Part shown: piece by piece, positions 16,367-24,752 of the stretch
Layout of the letters: every line of letters starts with the position of its first letter
How positions within the stretch are numbered: the first letter of the stretch is position 1
NCBI GenBank assembly: GCA_020638975.1
Contig: JACKHN010000023.1
Location: forward strand, 43,694-107,693
Reading direction: 5' to 3'
DNA: 64,000 bases
Origin: Planctomycetaceae bacterium
GTDB taxonomy: Bacteria; Planctomycetota; Planctomycetia; Pirellulales; Pirellulaceae
Program-made: the position numbers and the translations under genes
The notes under the pieces: generated by a model
Told to the model about the DNA's origin: nothing
Seen by the model: the letters and a program-made list of their open reading frames with translations, nothing else
Databases searched by the model: none

Positions 16367-18286
16367 CTATCGCCGTTCGTTCGCCAAGTCCACTGTGGTG
16401 GAAGCTGCTACAGACGCTTTCCAGTGCGGCTGTGCTGCGATTGCCGATGCGTGAGACTGGCGAATGGCTTTGATTGTTTCGGGCAACGTTGTCGTAACAA
16501 CATCAGCACCACTGTCGAGCAAGCGTTGCTGCGTCTTTCGTAGCTGCTGACCTCCGAACAACGCGACGATAATCCGGAGATCAGGATCGTGTCGCCGCAG
16601 GCGTTTGCACAAATAACGGCTCTTGCGAGAACCCAATGGTGGCAAGGCGACTAAGACCACGGCATCGACGGGATGTTCCTCGAGCCAAGTGATTGCTTCG
16701 CCAGCCAACCGGTCGATCGTAAGACGCTCCGCCGAAGCACCACGCTGAGTCGTTAGCTGCTCGACGATCAACGCGGCCGTCTCGTCCGCGTGATCGCGTA
16801 CGGGGATGCACAAGATCCGCCGATTCGACAACTCAGTTCGGCTATCTTCGGAATCACTGCTCCCTGACATTGCACAACTCGCCAACTCGTCGACCAACTC
16901 ATGAGACGACTCGATGACTTCGGCCTCTTGCTGCGCGCTAAGCAAGCCCGCGTGCCGGTCTCGCTCGGCAAGTCGCAGCGCCGGGATCATAATTTCGTCG
17001 TACACATCCATCAGGCTGCGTGATTCAAGACACTCTTCCATCAACAGGTTGGCCTCGAAGTCATTCGACGTAAGCATGCGTTGATAGAGTTGTTCGTGCG
17101 GTGCGAGTGTTTCGCGGTCGCCGAGCAGTACGGCGAGGAAGTGCAGTTGCGAAACATACTTGCCAACGACGACAAGACAAACCGTCATCGGCATCGCCAA
17201 CACCAAGCCAATTGGTCCCCACAGCCACGTCCAGAACAATGCCGACACAATCACGCCGAACGACGAGACGCCTGTGCTGGCGCCGTAGAGCCAAGGTTCA
17301 ACGACATTATTGACCAGCAGTTCGATGACGATGAACAGCGCGATCGTCAGCAGCGGGGAAGTCCAACCGTTGGATACGGCAAGTGCCAATGTGATTGGCA
17401 TCGCGGCCGCGATCCATGGTCCAACATAAGGAAGGAATCGAAGCAGCATCCCAAACACACCCCAGAGAACGGCATTGGGAATACCGATCAACGACAATCC
17501 GATTGCAATCACAACACCGTACATGGTGTTGATCAAGAACTGCATACGCAGGTAGCGGCTGAGTCGAGATGTTGCATCATCAATCGCTTCGGTCGTGGCA
17601 TACAACCGCGATGTGCCGAAAAGTTGAATGAGTCGATTCCGAAGATCTTCTCGTTTGACAAGCATGAACATTACCAGCACAACGACGATACCCGATGTTG
17701 TCAGCGGTGCAACGAATGGCCCCAGCCATGATTGAACCTGATTCAGAGGCGATGGCGGCAATTCGACTACTTTTACCGCCAACGCACGGTCCTTGTCGTT
17801 GACATCCTTGGGCGGCGCCGTGTTTAACCACGGCATCCATCGCGCAACTATCGGCGAGGTGTCGTTGTCCTCCACATCGGCATCACCTCCCTCGGTGAGC
17901 TCTTCGCCAATGTCTTCGATCGCCTCCTTGGCCTTATCAAGCTTCACGGTTGTCTGGCTGCGGACGCTACGGATCTTGGCGATGAGATTGTCTTTGTAAT
18001 TTGGCAGTTGTGTACTGAGGTTGACAACTTGGTTTGTCGCCAACCAAGCGATCCCGGTAATCAGGCTGAACGCCACGCTTGTGATGATCAAAACCGCGGC
18101 AACTCGACGCACTCGAATTCGTTCGAGCGCGACGACTAGCGGAGCCAGCACGAAGCTCAATAGTGCCGCGAGAAAAACTGGCAGCAAGATCTCCTTTCCA
18201 ACGTGCAACGCACCGATCACCGTCGCGAGAGTCAACAACGTTAATAGCCCCGTTGGACTGTCGAGATTGTACTTTTTGATCGCCAT
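16367..18286 (-). CDS. AI-2E/PerM-family permease with C-terminal cytosolic domain
   Basis: 639 residues. The first ~385 are an AI-2E transporter (UPF0118) domain with about seven spans and the family segment LIGIPNAVLWGVFGMLLRFLPYVGPWIAA. The remaining ~250 residues are soluble. Residues from about 480 (RRILCIPVRDHADETAALIV, later HPVDAVVLVALPPLGSRKSR and IIVALFGGQQ) look like an alpha/beta fold similar to B12-binding or receiver domains, without the His or Asp that would bind cobalamin or phosphate. The start at 18286 has GGAAGGGAA 8 nt upstream; six more codons are open to 18304. The family exports various solutes; autoinducer transport is not implied. Confidence 0.9.
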   Translation of the reverse strand: MAIKKYNLDSPTGLLTLLTLATVIGALHVGKEILLPVFLAALLSFVLAPLVVALERIRVRRVAAVLIITSVAFSLITGIAWLATNQVVNLSTQLPNYKDNLIAKIRSVRSQTTVKLDKAKEAIEDIGEELTEGGDADVEDNDTSPIVARWMPWLNTAPPKDVNDKDRALAVKVVELPPSPLNQVQSWLGPFVAPLTTSGIVVVLVMFMLVKREDLRNRLIQLFGTSRLYATTEAIDDATSRLSRYLRMQFLINTMYGVVIAIGLSLIGIPNAVLWGVFGMLLRFLPYVGPWIAAAMPITLALAVSNGWTSPLLTIALFIVIELLVNNVVEPWLYGASTGVSSFGVIVSALFWTWLWGPIGLVLAMPMTVCLVVVGKYVSQLHFLAVLLGDRETLAPHEQLYQRMLTSNDFEANLLMEECLESRSLMDVYDEIMIPALRLAERDRHAGLLSAQQEAEVIESSHELVDELASCAMSGSSDSEDSRTELSNRRILCIPVRDHADETAALIVEQLTTQRGASAERLTIDRLAGEAITWLEEHPVDAVVLVALPPLGSRKSRYLCKRLRRHDPDLRIIVALFGGQQLRKTQQRLLDSGADVVTTTLPETIKAIRQSHASAIAAQPHWKASVAASTTVDLANERR

Positions 18287-18960
18287 CTGACGATTCCCTT
18301 CCAAATGTCGCTGAGGTGATCAATAGCCGGACAACTGCCCGCCGGTCTGCAAGTTGCAGCCATCACCGCAATTGCATCTGCCGTACCGTAACCGAGAGAG
18401 CCCTTGAGCTTTTGCCGATATTTCCGACCTGAATACGACGAACTGCCGTATTGGTACGTCGTGACGAGCAATGACGAATAGTGCTGCTTCACGAACGGCG
18501 GGAACAACCTGGTCGAGCGAACTGGCTGTTGAGCATCCAATCTGAAAGCCCAACGCTCAAGTCTCTCGCTTCGCACGGCAGGCCAAAGCGTCGCGCCCTC
18601 GATCAGCACCACTCGGCACATTAGCAACGCTCGCGCAATTAGTGGGATAGGCTTCCAGTCTGTCAGCGGCAATTTGACAGGCTGGAAGCCTATCTCACGT
18701 AGGAGCGTCAATTATTTCACGAGCAATGCTTAACTGCTCCTTTTTGCGAAACTCTTGAACTGAAGGGGGCGATCGCTGGTTCGCTTCGATTCATTCTGGC
18801 AGTCGAACGTCCACTACGCTGCCAGCATCGGCACGTTGGGGACGGCGATTGCTTGAACTTTCGAGTTGTCAAGTCATGCAAATCGGCTTGGCACGCCAAA
18901 TGCGATAACGTTCTCTCGTTGAGAACACTTACGAGCCATCGCTCATCAAGGAGAGCAAAT
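18287..18960. other. Divergent intergenic region
   Basis: 674 bp between the - strand permease and the + strand small-protein run. No supported gene. It contains the 57-bp palindromic repeat at 18642-18698 and should hold both promoters. Confidence 0.5.
18642..18698. repeat. 57-bp palindromic intergenic repeat, copy 1
   Basis: Arms of 24 nt, 18642-18665 (starts GTGGGATAGGCTTCCAG) and 18675-18698 (ends GGAAGCCTATCTCAC), around a 9-nt loop. The same family occurs at 27454-27510 and, diverged, at 44490-44559. It is a REP/MITE-like element. Confidence 0.85.
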
Positions 18961-19116
18961 ATGCTGGGAACCATCTTACTGATCTTGTTGATCCTGCTGT
19001 TGCTGGGCGTTGTGCCAGCTTGGCCCCACAGCCGCAGTTGGGGCTACGGTCCTAGTGGTGGCCTTGGCGTGGTCCTGGTGATCGTACTCGTCCTCGTTCT
19101 ATTGCGAGCAATCTAA
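18961..19116 (+). CDS. DUF3309 small membrane protein
   Basis: 51 residues: a hydrophobic N-terminal span (MLGTILLILLILLLLGVVP), the conserved hinge AWPHSRSWGYGPSGG, and a second span (GVVLVIVLVLVLL). This is the full pattern of DUF3309, a family of very short two-span proteins of unknown function. The start is fixed by AAGGAG 8 nt upstream; the in-frame extension to 18853 is not supported. It heads a run of small envelope proteins reaching to 21827 and is probably a stress-induced inner-membrane peptide. Confidence 0.88.
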   Translation: MLGTILLILLILLLLGVVPAWPHSRSWGYGPSGGLGVVLVIVLVLVLLRAI

Positions 19117-19242
19117 GTCAGAGGGCATGTGTGTATTTCGACGAAAGCTTTGATTGAGTCGCGAAGCCGTTGAAACGAATAAAACACCTGCCCTTGCAAC
19201 CACAAACATTTGTTGACACTTCAAACGAGAAGGATTTTAGAC

Positions 19243-19689
19243 ATGGTTAACGAACAAGTACTCGAAGGTAAATGGAATGAAATTCAAGGCCAACTCCGCG
19301 ATCGTTGGGGCCAGTTGAGCAAGGACGAGTTGGAGCAATTCGACGGCAACGTCCAGCAATTGGTTGGCATGATTCAGCGCAAAACGGGTGTCGCTCGAGA
19401 CAAGATCGAAAGTTACCTCGACGAACTCACGAACAGCGAGAACGTCCAGCAAGCGAAGGAAAAGGTGCAAGAGTACGCTCAGCAGATATCCGATACCGTT
19501 GGCGAATACGCGACGGAAGCTCGCGAGACCGTTCGCGAAGGCATGCAATCAGCGAAGGATTCGGCTCGAGCCGGCTACGTGCAAACAGAACGCCTCGTGC
19601 GGCAGAAGCCCGTCGAGTCATTGGCAGTTTGCTTCGGTGCTGGCCTGATTACTGGCGTTGTTGCCGGATTGATGCTGCGGTCGAAGTAA
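19243..19689 (+). CDS. CsbD-like protein with YqjD/ElaB-like C-terminal anchor
   Basis: 148 residues. The N-terminus is a CsbD-like helical domain (LEGKWNEIQGQLRDRWGQLS, DELEQFDGN). A long amphipathic helix follows, and the tail VRQKPVESLAVCFGAGLITG is a single membrane span of the DUF883 (ElaB/YqjD) type ending LMLRSK. CsbD proteins are general-stress proteins; YqjD/ElaB tails anchor ribosome-binding proteins in the inner membrane of E. coli. The start at 19243 has AGAAGGA 8 nt upstream, so the eleven residues before it in frame are excluded. A second, free-standing CsbD is at 30190. Confidence 0.85.
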   Translation: MVNEQVLEGKWNEIQGQLRDRWGQLSKDELEQFDGNVQQLVGMIQRKTGVARDKIESYLDELTNSENVQQAKEKVQEYAQQISDTVGEYATEARETVREGMQSAKDSARAGYVQTERLVRQKPVESLAVCFGAGLITGVVAGLMLRSK

Positions 19690-19806
19690 TAGTCGCCGTG
19701 CGATTACAACTCGCTGACCTTTCGATCGTCCTGCGAACGTAGACCGTCGTCGAGTAATCGACACGCGACAGCCTCGCTCACATTCAAGCACGAGGAGTAC
19801 ATCAGA

Positions 19807-20058
19807 ATGTCACAAGTCACCAACCGAGTCTCGGAACAAATGCATGCGATCCAAGATGAATCAAAAGAGTTTGTCGCAGAGCATGCTTTGCCAACGGCGT
19901 TGGCGGTTTTTGGAATCGGCGTCGGCGCTGGACTGGCTGTTGCGAGCATGCTGGTCGAATCATCAGCCAGTCGGCACAGCACGACAACGCAACGATTGGG
20001 ACAGCAGATGCTCGACGCCATGGCGCGTGTGTTGCCCGACTCGCTGATGAAGCATTGA
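19807..20058 (+). CDS. Small tail-anchored membrane protein
   Basis: 83 residues: a short acidic helix (VTNRVSEQMHAIQDESKEF) and a glycine-rich span (PTALAVFGIGVGAGLAVASM), then a soluble tail ending PDSLMKH. The span resembles the DUF883 anchor of its neighbours. GAGGAG lies about 9 nt before the ATG. Its stop touches the next frame. No enzymatic motif is seen. It is probably a stress-related envelope protein of the same set; the family assignment is tentative. Confidence 0.75.
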   Translation: MSQVTNRVSEQMHAIQDESKEFVAEHALPTALAVFGIGVGAGLAVASMLVESSASRHSTTTQRLGQQMLDAMARVLPDSLMKH

Positions 20059-20081
20059 GCCACAACGATTGGGATGCCGTG

Positions 20082-20486
20082 ATGAATAGATCCGCCGAGA
20101 CGATACGAAAAGAGATGCAATGTGTGCGTCGTGAAATCGCAGACGACGTGCAAGATGTCGTCGAATCGACACGCCAGATGACGGATTGGCACTCGTACGT
20201 CAACCGTTACCCGCTGGTTTGCGTTGGCGCGGCGGCTGTCGTGGGATTTCTGCTCGTTCCCAAGCGAGTCGAGATCATGTCACCTGATGAAGACACCTTA
20301 TTGCGGCTCGCCAAGAAGAGCAAATTGGTAGTTAAAAACGCACCACAGTCGCAAGCAAAGAGTGGTCTCGCAGGAACAATGATCGGACTGCTAGGAAACG
20401 CGGTGCTGCGAGCTGGCATTGCGTACGTTGGACAAAACATCGGTAAAGTTGCTGGGGAAGCTGGCGCCGTACAAAACCAGTCGTAA
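20082..20486 (+). CDS. Small membrane protein with internal DUF883-like span
   Basis: 134 residues from the ATG at 20082, which has GGGATG upstream; a TTG at 20055 that overlaps the previous stop would add nine residues. A soluble helical start (IRKEMQCVRREIADDVQDVV) is followed by the span YPLVCVGAAAVVGFLLVP, a linker, and a second weaker hydrophobic stretch (GLAGTMIGLLGNAVLRAGIA). It resembles DUF3618/DUF883-type proteins that sit beside YqjE-like proteins. No function is assigned beyond membrane association. Confidence 0.75.
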   Translation: MNRSAETIRKEMQCVRREIADDVQDVVESTRQMTDWHSYVNRYPLVCVGAAAVVGFLLVPKRVEIMSPDEDTLLRLAKKSKLVVKNAPQSQAKSGLAGTMIGLLGNAVLRAGIAYVGQNIGKVAGEAGAVQNQS

Positions 20487-20528
20487 CCTGATGGCCCGAA
20501 CAAACCGTGTAACGATTGGAAAGTCATC

Positions 20529-20750
20529 ATGAAGAACCGGATTGAAGACGAGTTGGAATCGTTGACCAACGGTCGACACCGCAGGTCGATCACCAACGAG
20601 GACTTGGACAAAATGGCTAGCAACGCAGCCAACCAAGCGAAACAAATTCAACAGCGAGCCGAGAAGCTGATCACATCCCATCCGGTGGCCGCGCTGAGTG
20701 TGGCCGTTGTGGCAGGATTGGCACTTGGCTGGTGGGTGAAAAGAAAATGA
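20529..20750 (+). CDS. YqjD/ElaB-like (DUF883) tail-anchored protein
   Basis: 73 residues. A charged helical region (NEDLDKMASNAANQAKQIQQ) is followed by the classic C-terminal anchor HPVAALSVAVVAGLALGWWV and KRK. In E. coli, YqjD and ElaB bind stationary-phase ribosomes at the inner membrane. This gene overlaps the YqjE-like gene by 4 bp (ATGA), the same order as yqjD-yqjE in enterobacteria. GGAAAG lies 6 nt before the ATG. Confidence 0.8.
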   Translation: MKNRIEDELESLTNGRHRRSITNEDLDKMASNAANQAKQIQQRAEKLITSHPVAALSVAVVAGLALGWWVKRK

Positions 20751-21187
20751 GCGAACGCAACGGATCGAAGGAGTTTCCGCCACGAACTGTGGCTCGCAGC
20801 ATCGGCGGCTTTGTGTATGACTTGCTAACGCTGTCGGAACTTCAAGCGGAACTACTGAAAACAGATACGCACGATTGCCTGAAGCGATTAATCGCACCAG
20901 TCGTTGCCTTGCTATCCGCGCTGGTGCTGCTGCTCGGCTGCGTCCCGATCGCGTTGACTGCGCTGGCACTCGGCTTGGTCGAAGCGGGGCTGTCGTACTG
21001 GCTCGGCTTCCTACTATCCGCCGCGATCGGTTTGGCAGGAGGAAGTGCGATCGGATTCACCGGTTGGAAACTGCTCACGCGAACTCCGGTGGTCTTTGAG
21101 CGATCTAAAGTCGAATTCAGTAGCAACTTCGCCTGGGTCAAACAAGTACTGTCAGCGAAGTTTTCGGAACGAACGGCAGCCCACTAG
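20747..21187 (+). CDS. YqjE-like (Holin-X/DUF1469) membrane protein
   Basis: 146 residues. A soluble N-terminus (GGFVYDLLTLSELQAELL, with a typical DLxxLxExQxxL pattern) precedes two spans (IAPVVALLSALVLLLGCVPI and a second at YWLGFLLSAAIGLAGGS), followed by a C-terminal soluble part. This matches the YqjE/Actinobacterial Holin-X superfamily. The start at 20747 gives a 4-bp overlap with the YqjD-like gene. The holin name reflects sequence similarity only; nothing phage-like is nearby. Confidence 0.85.
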   Translation: MSERNGSKEFPPRTVARSIGGFVYDLLTLSELQAELLKTDTHDCLKRLIAPVVALLSALVLLLGCVPIALTALALGLVEAGLSYWLGFLLSAAIGLAGGSAIGFTGWKLLTRTPVVFERSKVEFSSNFAWVKQVLSAKFSERTAAH

Positions 21188-21302
21188 CCTGAGCTATTCA
21201 TCGCAGACTGGACCGAGGTCGCAAAATCACGCGGTGACTGCGCGATTCGGTAGTAGCACTCCCCCCAAACTTCAAAACAACCACTACGTAGGAGACCTCA
21301 AC

Positions 21303-21512
21303 ATGTCAAATCAAGCTCCGACTCATGGCAACTCAACGAACCAAGCCCATGAGGATCGCAGTGTTGCCGCGATCGCACGAGACGAACGGATTTCCGCCAC
21401 CGAAGCCGCGATGGAGTGCTTCTCGCAATACGCTCGAGAGAAGCCTGAGGTCGTCACCTTGTGGGCTTTCGGCATCGGCTTTGTGCTTGGTTGGAAACTG
21501 AAGCCTTGGTAG
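21303..21512 (+). CDS. Small tail-anchored DUF883-like protein
   Basis: 69 residues. A polar N-terminus leads to the C-terminal anchor AREKPEVVTLWAFGIGFVLG and WKLKPW, again the proline-then-glycine-rich pattern of its neighbours. TAGGAG lies 8 nt before the ATG at 21303, so the frame open from 21045 (overlapping the YqjE-like gene) is not used. It is the last tail-anchored member of the run. Confidence 0.78.
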   Translation: MSNQAPTHGNSTNQAHEDRSVAAIARDERISATEAAMECFSQYAREKPEVVTLWAFGIGFVLGWKLKPW

Positions 21513-21578
21513 TCCGCGTTATAGACGATGCACCGTGCCGGGTACACTACGCCAACTTTACGCCGTAAAGGTGAGGCA

Positions 21579-21827
21579 ATGAGATTCTATTTTGTTGAGA
21601 CATCGATCCTAGCCGTAGCCGTTTGCTTCACCGGTTGTGATACCGCCCCAGACACCGTCACCCCAGTCAATCGAGAACCGGTGGTTGATATCGATGTCCG
21701 TACGAACGACTCGTCCGCGATCGAGCGGGTGGATCGACGAGACGAGCGGCGAGAGAACTTGTTGGACGCGATCGATAGAGTCGACGTCGATGTAAGCGAC
21801 GGCCAAGTCAATGTCGACGTGGAGTGA
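21579..21827 (+). CDS. Small lipoprotein with acidic Val/Asp tail
   Basis: 82 residues. A signal peptide with a lipobox-like site (AVAVCFTGC, Cys20) predicts a lipid-anchored periplasmic protein. The mature part is highly charged (RVDRRDERRENLLDAIDRVD) and ends in an alternating Val/Asp stretch (VDVDVSDGQVNVDVE). Similar tails occur in the lipoprotein at 30431 and the PRC-barrel protein at 29479. AAAGGTGAGG precedes the ATG. The family is not recognised. Confidence 0.72.
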   Translation: MRFYFVETSILAVAVCFTGCDTAPDTVTPVNREPVVDIDVRTNDSSAIERVDRRDERRENLLDAIDRVDVDVSDGQVNVDVE

Positions 21828-21898
21828 CACCGCATCCGTCACGTCGTATGACGACCGAGGACAGGTCGACCAAACAACCAATCCAACGGAGAAGCACC

Positions 21899-22411
21899 AT
21901 GCCACATGTTCACCCGCTTTCTTTCGACGAAGCTCCTGAAGATGCGAAACCAATCCTCAAAGCGATCCAAGACAAGTTTGGACAATCATTGAACATCTTT
22001 AGCACACTGGCTCATCAACCAGAAGTTCTGGGCGGCGTGACACAAATCAATGATGGGTTGCAACACGATCTTCCTGACAAGTATCGCGAATTGGCTTACT
22101 ACAAGGCTTCGCAGATAAACTCCTGCGACTATTGCTCGCATTACCATCGTCAGGCCGCGAAGAAGGCAGGATTGACGGACAAACAGCTCGATTCGATGGA
22201 CGCCAGTGACGGTGAACTGTTCACCAACGAAGAGCAGGCGGTGCTGAGATACGCCGAACAGTTGACGAAGACAGCGAACATCGACGCAGAAACGGTGGCT
22301 GCAGTCCAAGGGTTTCTCGATGAGAAACAGTTCGTCACATTGGCCTCCGCGGTCGCCTTGGCGAACTTCACGAATCGCGTCAATCACGGACTTGGCATCG
22401 AGTTGCCATGA
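21899..22411 (+). CDS. AhpD-like carboxymuconolactone decarboxylase-family protein
   Basis: 170 residues with the AhpD-type redox site INSCDYCSHYHRQAAKKAG (CxxCxxxH). Such proteins are peroxidase-related thiol reductants, often misnamed carboxymuconolactone decarboxylases. The start at 21899 follows GGAG by 7 nt and begins MPHVHPLSFDEAP; the longer frame to 21824 would overlap the lipoprotein. It overlaps the following flavoprotein reductase gene by 4 bp (ATGA), so the two are translationally coupled and may form a reductase/peroxidase pair. Confidence 0.88.
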   Translation: MPHVHPLSFDEAPEDAKPILKAIQDKFGQSLNIFSTLAHQPEVLGGVTQINDGLQHDLPDKYRELAYYKASQINSCDYCSHYHRQAAKKAGLTDKQLDSMDASDGELFTNEEQAVLRYAEQLTKTANIDAETVAAVQGFLDEKQFVTLASAVALANFTNRVNHGLGIELP

Positions 22412-23760
22412 ACAATACTCATTTTGACGTCATTGTCCTGGGTACTGGTCCCGCTGGGTCGACGATCGCTCGAAAAGCGGCGAAGTCGGGTCGTCGCGTT
22501 GCCATCGTCGAATCTCGTGAGTTCGGTGGAACATGTGCGCTCCGCGGTTGTAATCCGAAGAAAGTTTACGTGAATGCAGCGTCGCTCGTCGACCAGGTCC
22601 GACGCTCCGACGGCAAACTAGTTGTCGATCCAGGTGTGAAAATCGATTGGCCGACGCTACTGACTTTCAAAAAAGAGTTCACGGAACCTGTCGCGACGAA
22701 GAGTGAAAAGTCATTCCAAGACGACGGCATCACTACGATTCATGGACAATCGACGTTTTGCGGTATCGACGCACTTACCGTCGATGACCGGCGGCTTTCC
22801 GCCGAGCGAATCGTTGTCGCTACGGGTGCGACCCCCGCACCGCTCGAAATCCCCGGTGCTGATTGCATTACACACAGTGACGAATTTATGGAGCTCGCAT
22901 CCATTCCAGAGCGAGTCCTCTTCATTGGTGGCGGCTATATCTCGATGGAATTTTCCCACGTCGTCGCCCGTTGCGGCAAGCAAGTGACGGTGGTTAATCG
23001 TCATCCACATGTGCTCTCTGGGTTCGATCCTGATCTCGTTCAGCTTTTGCAGACCCATTCAACCGCGCAAGGGATCGCATTTCGACATGAGCGTGAAGTC
23101 GTCGGCATAGAACTCACCGACAACGGCGAGCGGCGAGTCTCGTTAGACAATGGCGACTCAATCGTCTGCGACCTCGTTGTCCACGGAGCAGGCCGCGTGC
23201 CGAACATCGCCGCGTTGCAGCTTGATGAAGCCAACATCCAGCACAACTCGAAAGGAATCATCGTCGATCGATTCATGCAAAGCTCGTCAAACCCACATGT
23301 GTTCGCAGCCGGAGATTGTGCTGCCAGCGGTGCTCAAATGCTAACGCCAACCGCCAACGAGGAAGCCCGAATTGTGGCGAGCAATCTGTTTGCGGATGAT
23401 CCCGAAGCCGTACCAGATTATGGCAAGGTTCCGAAGGTGGTGTTCACTGTTCCCGCGATTGCATCAGTCGGCATGTCGGAGCAAGAAGCTCGCGATGCAG
23501 GCCACGACATTGATGTGCGGTTTAAAGATACTTCCTCGTCAGGCAGCGTTCGCAAGCTGGGAAGTACCGTGGCTGGGTACAAACTGATCGTCGACAAGAC
23601 TTCAGATATCGTCCTTGGTGCTCATCTGCTGGGCCCTGCTGCCGAAGAGTCAATTAATCTGTTTGCCTTGGCGATGAAATTCAACCTAAGCGCCACGGAC
23701 ATTAAATCCACGCTCTTCGCGTTCCCCACCTTTGCATCCGATGTTCGCCAAATGGTGTAA
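22408..23760 (+). CDS. FAD/NAD(P) disulfide reductase-family oxidoreductase
   Basis: 450 residues with the glutathione/mercuric reductase layout: FAD motif GTGPAGSTIA (12-21), redox pair Cys43 and Cys48 in GGTCALRGCNPKK, second dinucleotide motif FIGGGYISMEFSHV, FAD signature HVFAAGDCAAS, and a dimerisation domain. The usual C-terminal active-site His-Pro-x-x-x-Glu is replaced by FAFPTFASD, so the catalytic His and Glu are missing. This suggests a substrate other than glutathione, or a changed proton relay. Its start overlaps the AhpD-like gene (ATGA), which could be its electron acceptor. The substrate cannot be told from sequence. Confidence 0.9.
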   Translation: MNNTHFDVIVLGTGPAGSTIARKAAKSGRRVAIVESREFGGTCALRGCNPKKVYVNAASLVDQVRRSDGKLVVDPGVKIDWPTLLTFKKEFTEPVATKSEKSFQDDGITTIHGQSTFCGIDALTVDDRRLSAERIVVATGATPAPLEIPGADCITHSDEFMELASIPERVLFIGGGYISMEFSHVVARCGKQVTVVNRHPHVLSGFDPDLVQLLQTHSTAQGIAFRHEREVVGIELTDNGERRVSLDNGDSIVCDLVVHGAGRVPNIAALQLDEANIQHNSKGIIVDRFMQSSSNPHVFAAGDCAASGAQMLTPTANEEARIVASNLFADDPEAVPDYGKVPKVVFTVPAIASVGMSEQEARDAGHDIDVRFKDTSSSGSVRKLGSTVAGYKLIVDKTSDIVLGAHLLGPAAEESINLFALAMKFNLSATDIKSTLFAFPTFASDVRQMV

Positions 23761-23836
23761 GCGATCATGCCCTGACTCTATGCTGTCCCAGTTCAAAGAT
23801 TGTGGGCCGACATGAAACCAAGTGAGTCTATGACGA

Positions 23837-23874
23837 TGAACGATGGAGTGACCATGTTCGATACACATCGTTCA
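23837..23874. terminator. Candidate bidirectional terminator hairpin
   Basis: A 9-bp perfect inverted repeat TGAACGATG / CATCGTTCA with a 20-nt loop lies between the converging reductase (+) and BrkB (-) genes. No clear T-run follows on either strand, so the call is modest. Confidence 0.35.
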
Positions 23875-23888
23875 ACTTCGGCGCATTG

Positions 23889-24752
23889 TCATTGCCCTTC
23901 CGCAGGTGTTTGGTTGCATCGTTCGCGGATGACTTGAACGTACTCGGCGCCCAGGAACAACACCGAACAGGCGTAGTAGATCCACAGCATGATGACGAGG
24001 AACGAGCCGACCACGCCGTACGCTCCAAACTTCCCGCCCAATACGAAGCTGGCGAGCACCCAGTGGCCAAACTCCCATATCAGGGCCGCAAGCAATCCGC
24101 CTTGCAACGCCTCGCGGAAACGAACGGGCACCTTGGGAACGATCCAGTAGAGGAGCGAGAATACGAGTGTGTTGATCGCAACTCCCGACAGCAATTGCAT
24201 ACCAACCCAAACAAACTCGCTGCCGGGGAGATAATCTTCGGTGTAGGCGCGGACCCCTGATAACGTGAAGCTCACGATCAGGTTGATAATCAAGAGCAGT
24301 CCCAGCGCGAGCAACATGAGAAAGGCTCGCAACCGATGAAACAAGATATTCTTGACGGCCGCCATGATCCCACTCCCACCTGCGGATTCGACATTCCAGA
24401 TGTTGTCGAAGGCACGCTCAAAGTGTGCAAACAATGCTCCGGCCGCGATCAAGAGAGTTAACCCGCCCAGCGGGCCGCCTGTGCCGGCATTGTCCGCGAC
24501 GCGCTGTAGCATTTGCGCGACGGAGTCTCGAACCGCGGCAGATGCGTACTGCTCGATTGCCTGAAGCACTTGCGTCTGAGCATCCTGTCCCCAAGCCGTA
24601 AATTGGAGGACGATGCTCAGGCCAGAGATCAGAATGAGCAGCAAGGGGAAAAACGACAACGCCGCGTAGTAAGCGACAGCCGCCGCCATCAGGCTACCGT
24701 CGTCCTGCTGCCAGCGTGTAACGGCAGCCGACAACTGTCTTACAATACGCAT
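23889..24752 (-). CDS. YihY/BrkB-family membrane protein
   Basis: 287 residues with six hydrophobic spans and the family opening DDGSLMAAAVAYYAALSFFP. The internal GALFAHFERAFDNIWNVES segment and the closing VIMLWIYYACSVLFLGAEYV segment are also typical. Members are inner-membrane proteins of unclear role; BrkB was linked to serum resistance and others are suspected transporters. GGAG lies 11 nt before the ATG. It is convergent with the reductase gene and divergent from the YXWGXW gene. Confidence 0.92.
   Translation of the reverse strand: MRIVRQLSAAVTRWQQDDGSLMAAAVAYYAALSFFPLLLILISGLSIVLQFTAWGQDAQTQVLQAIEQYASAAVRDSVAQMLQRVADNAGTGGPLGGLTLLIAAGALFAHFERAFDNIWNVESAGGSGIMAAVKNILFHRLRAFLMLLALGLLLIINLIVSFTLSGVRAYTEDYLPGSEFVWVGMQLLSGVAINTLVFSLLYWIVPKVPVRFREALQGGLLAALIWEFGHWVLASFVLGGKFGAYGVVGSFLVIMLWIYYACSVLFLGAEYVQVIRERCNQTPAEGQ

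Noticed and set aside
16367..18286. Quorum-sensing (autoinducer-2) exporter
   Set aside because: The family name is historical; members transport varied solutes and no luxS or lsr gene is in the window.
20747..21187. Phage holin, hence a prophage
   Set aside because: The protein is of the YqjE/Holin-X type next to a YqjD-like gene; no phage structural, lysis or integrase gene is near.
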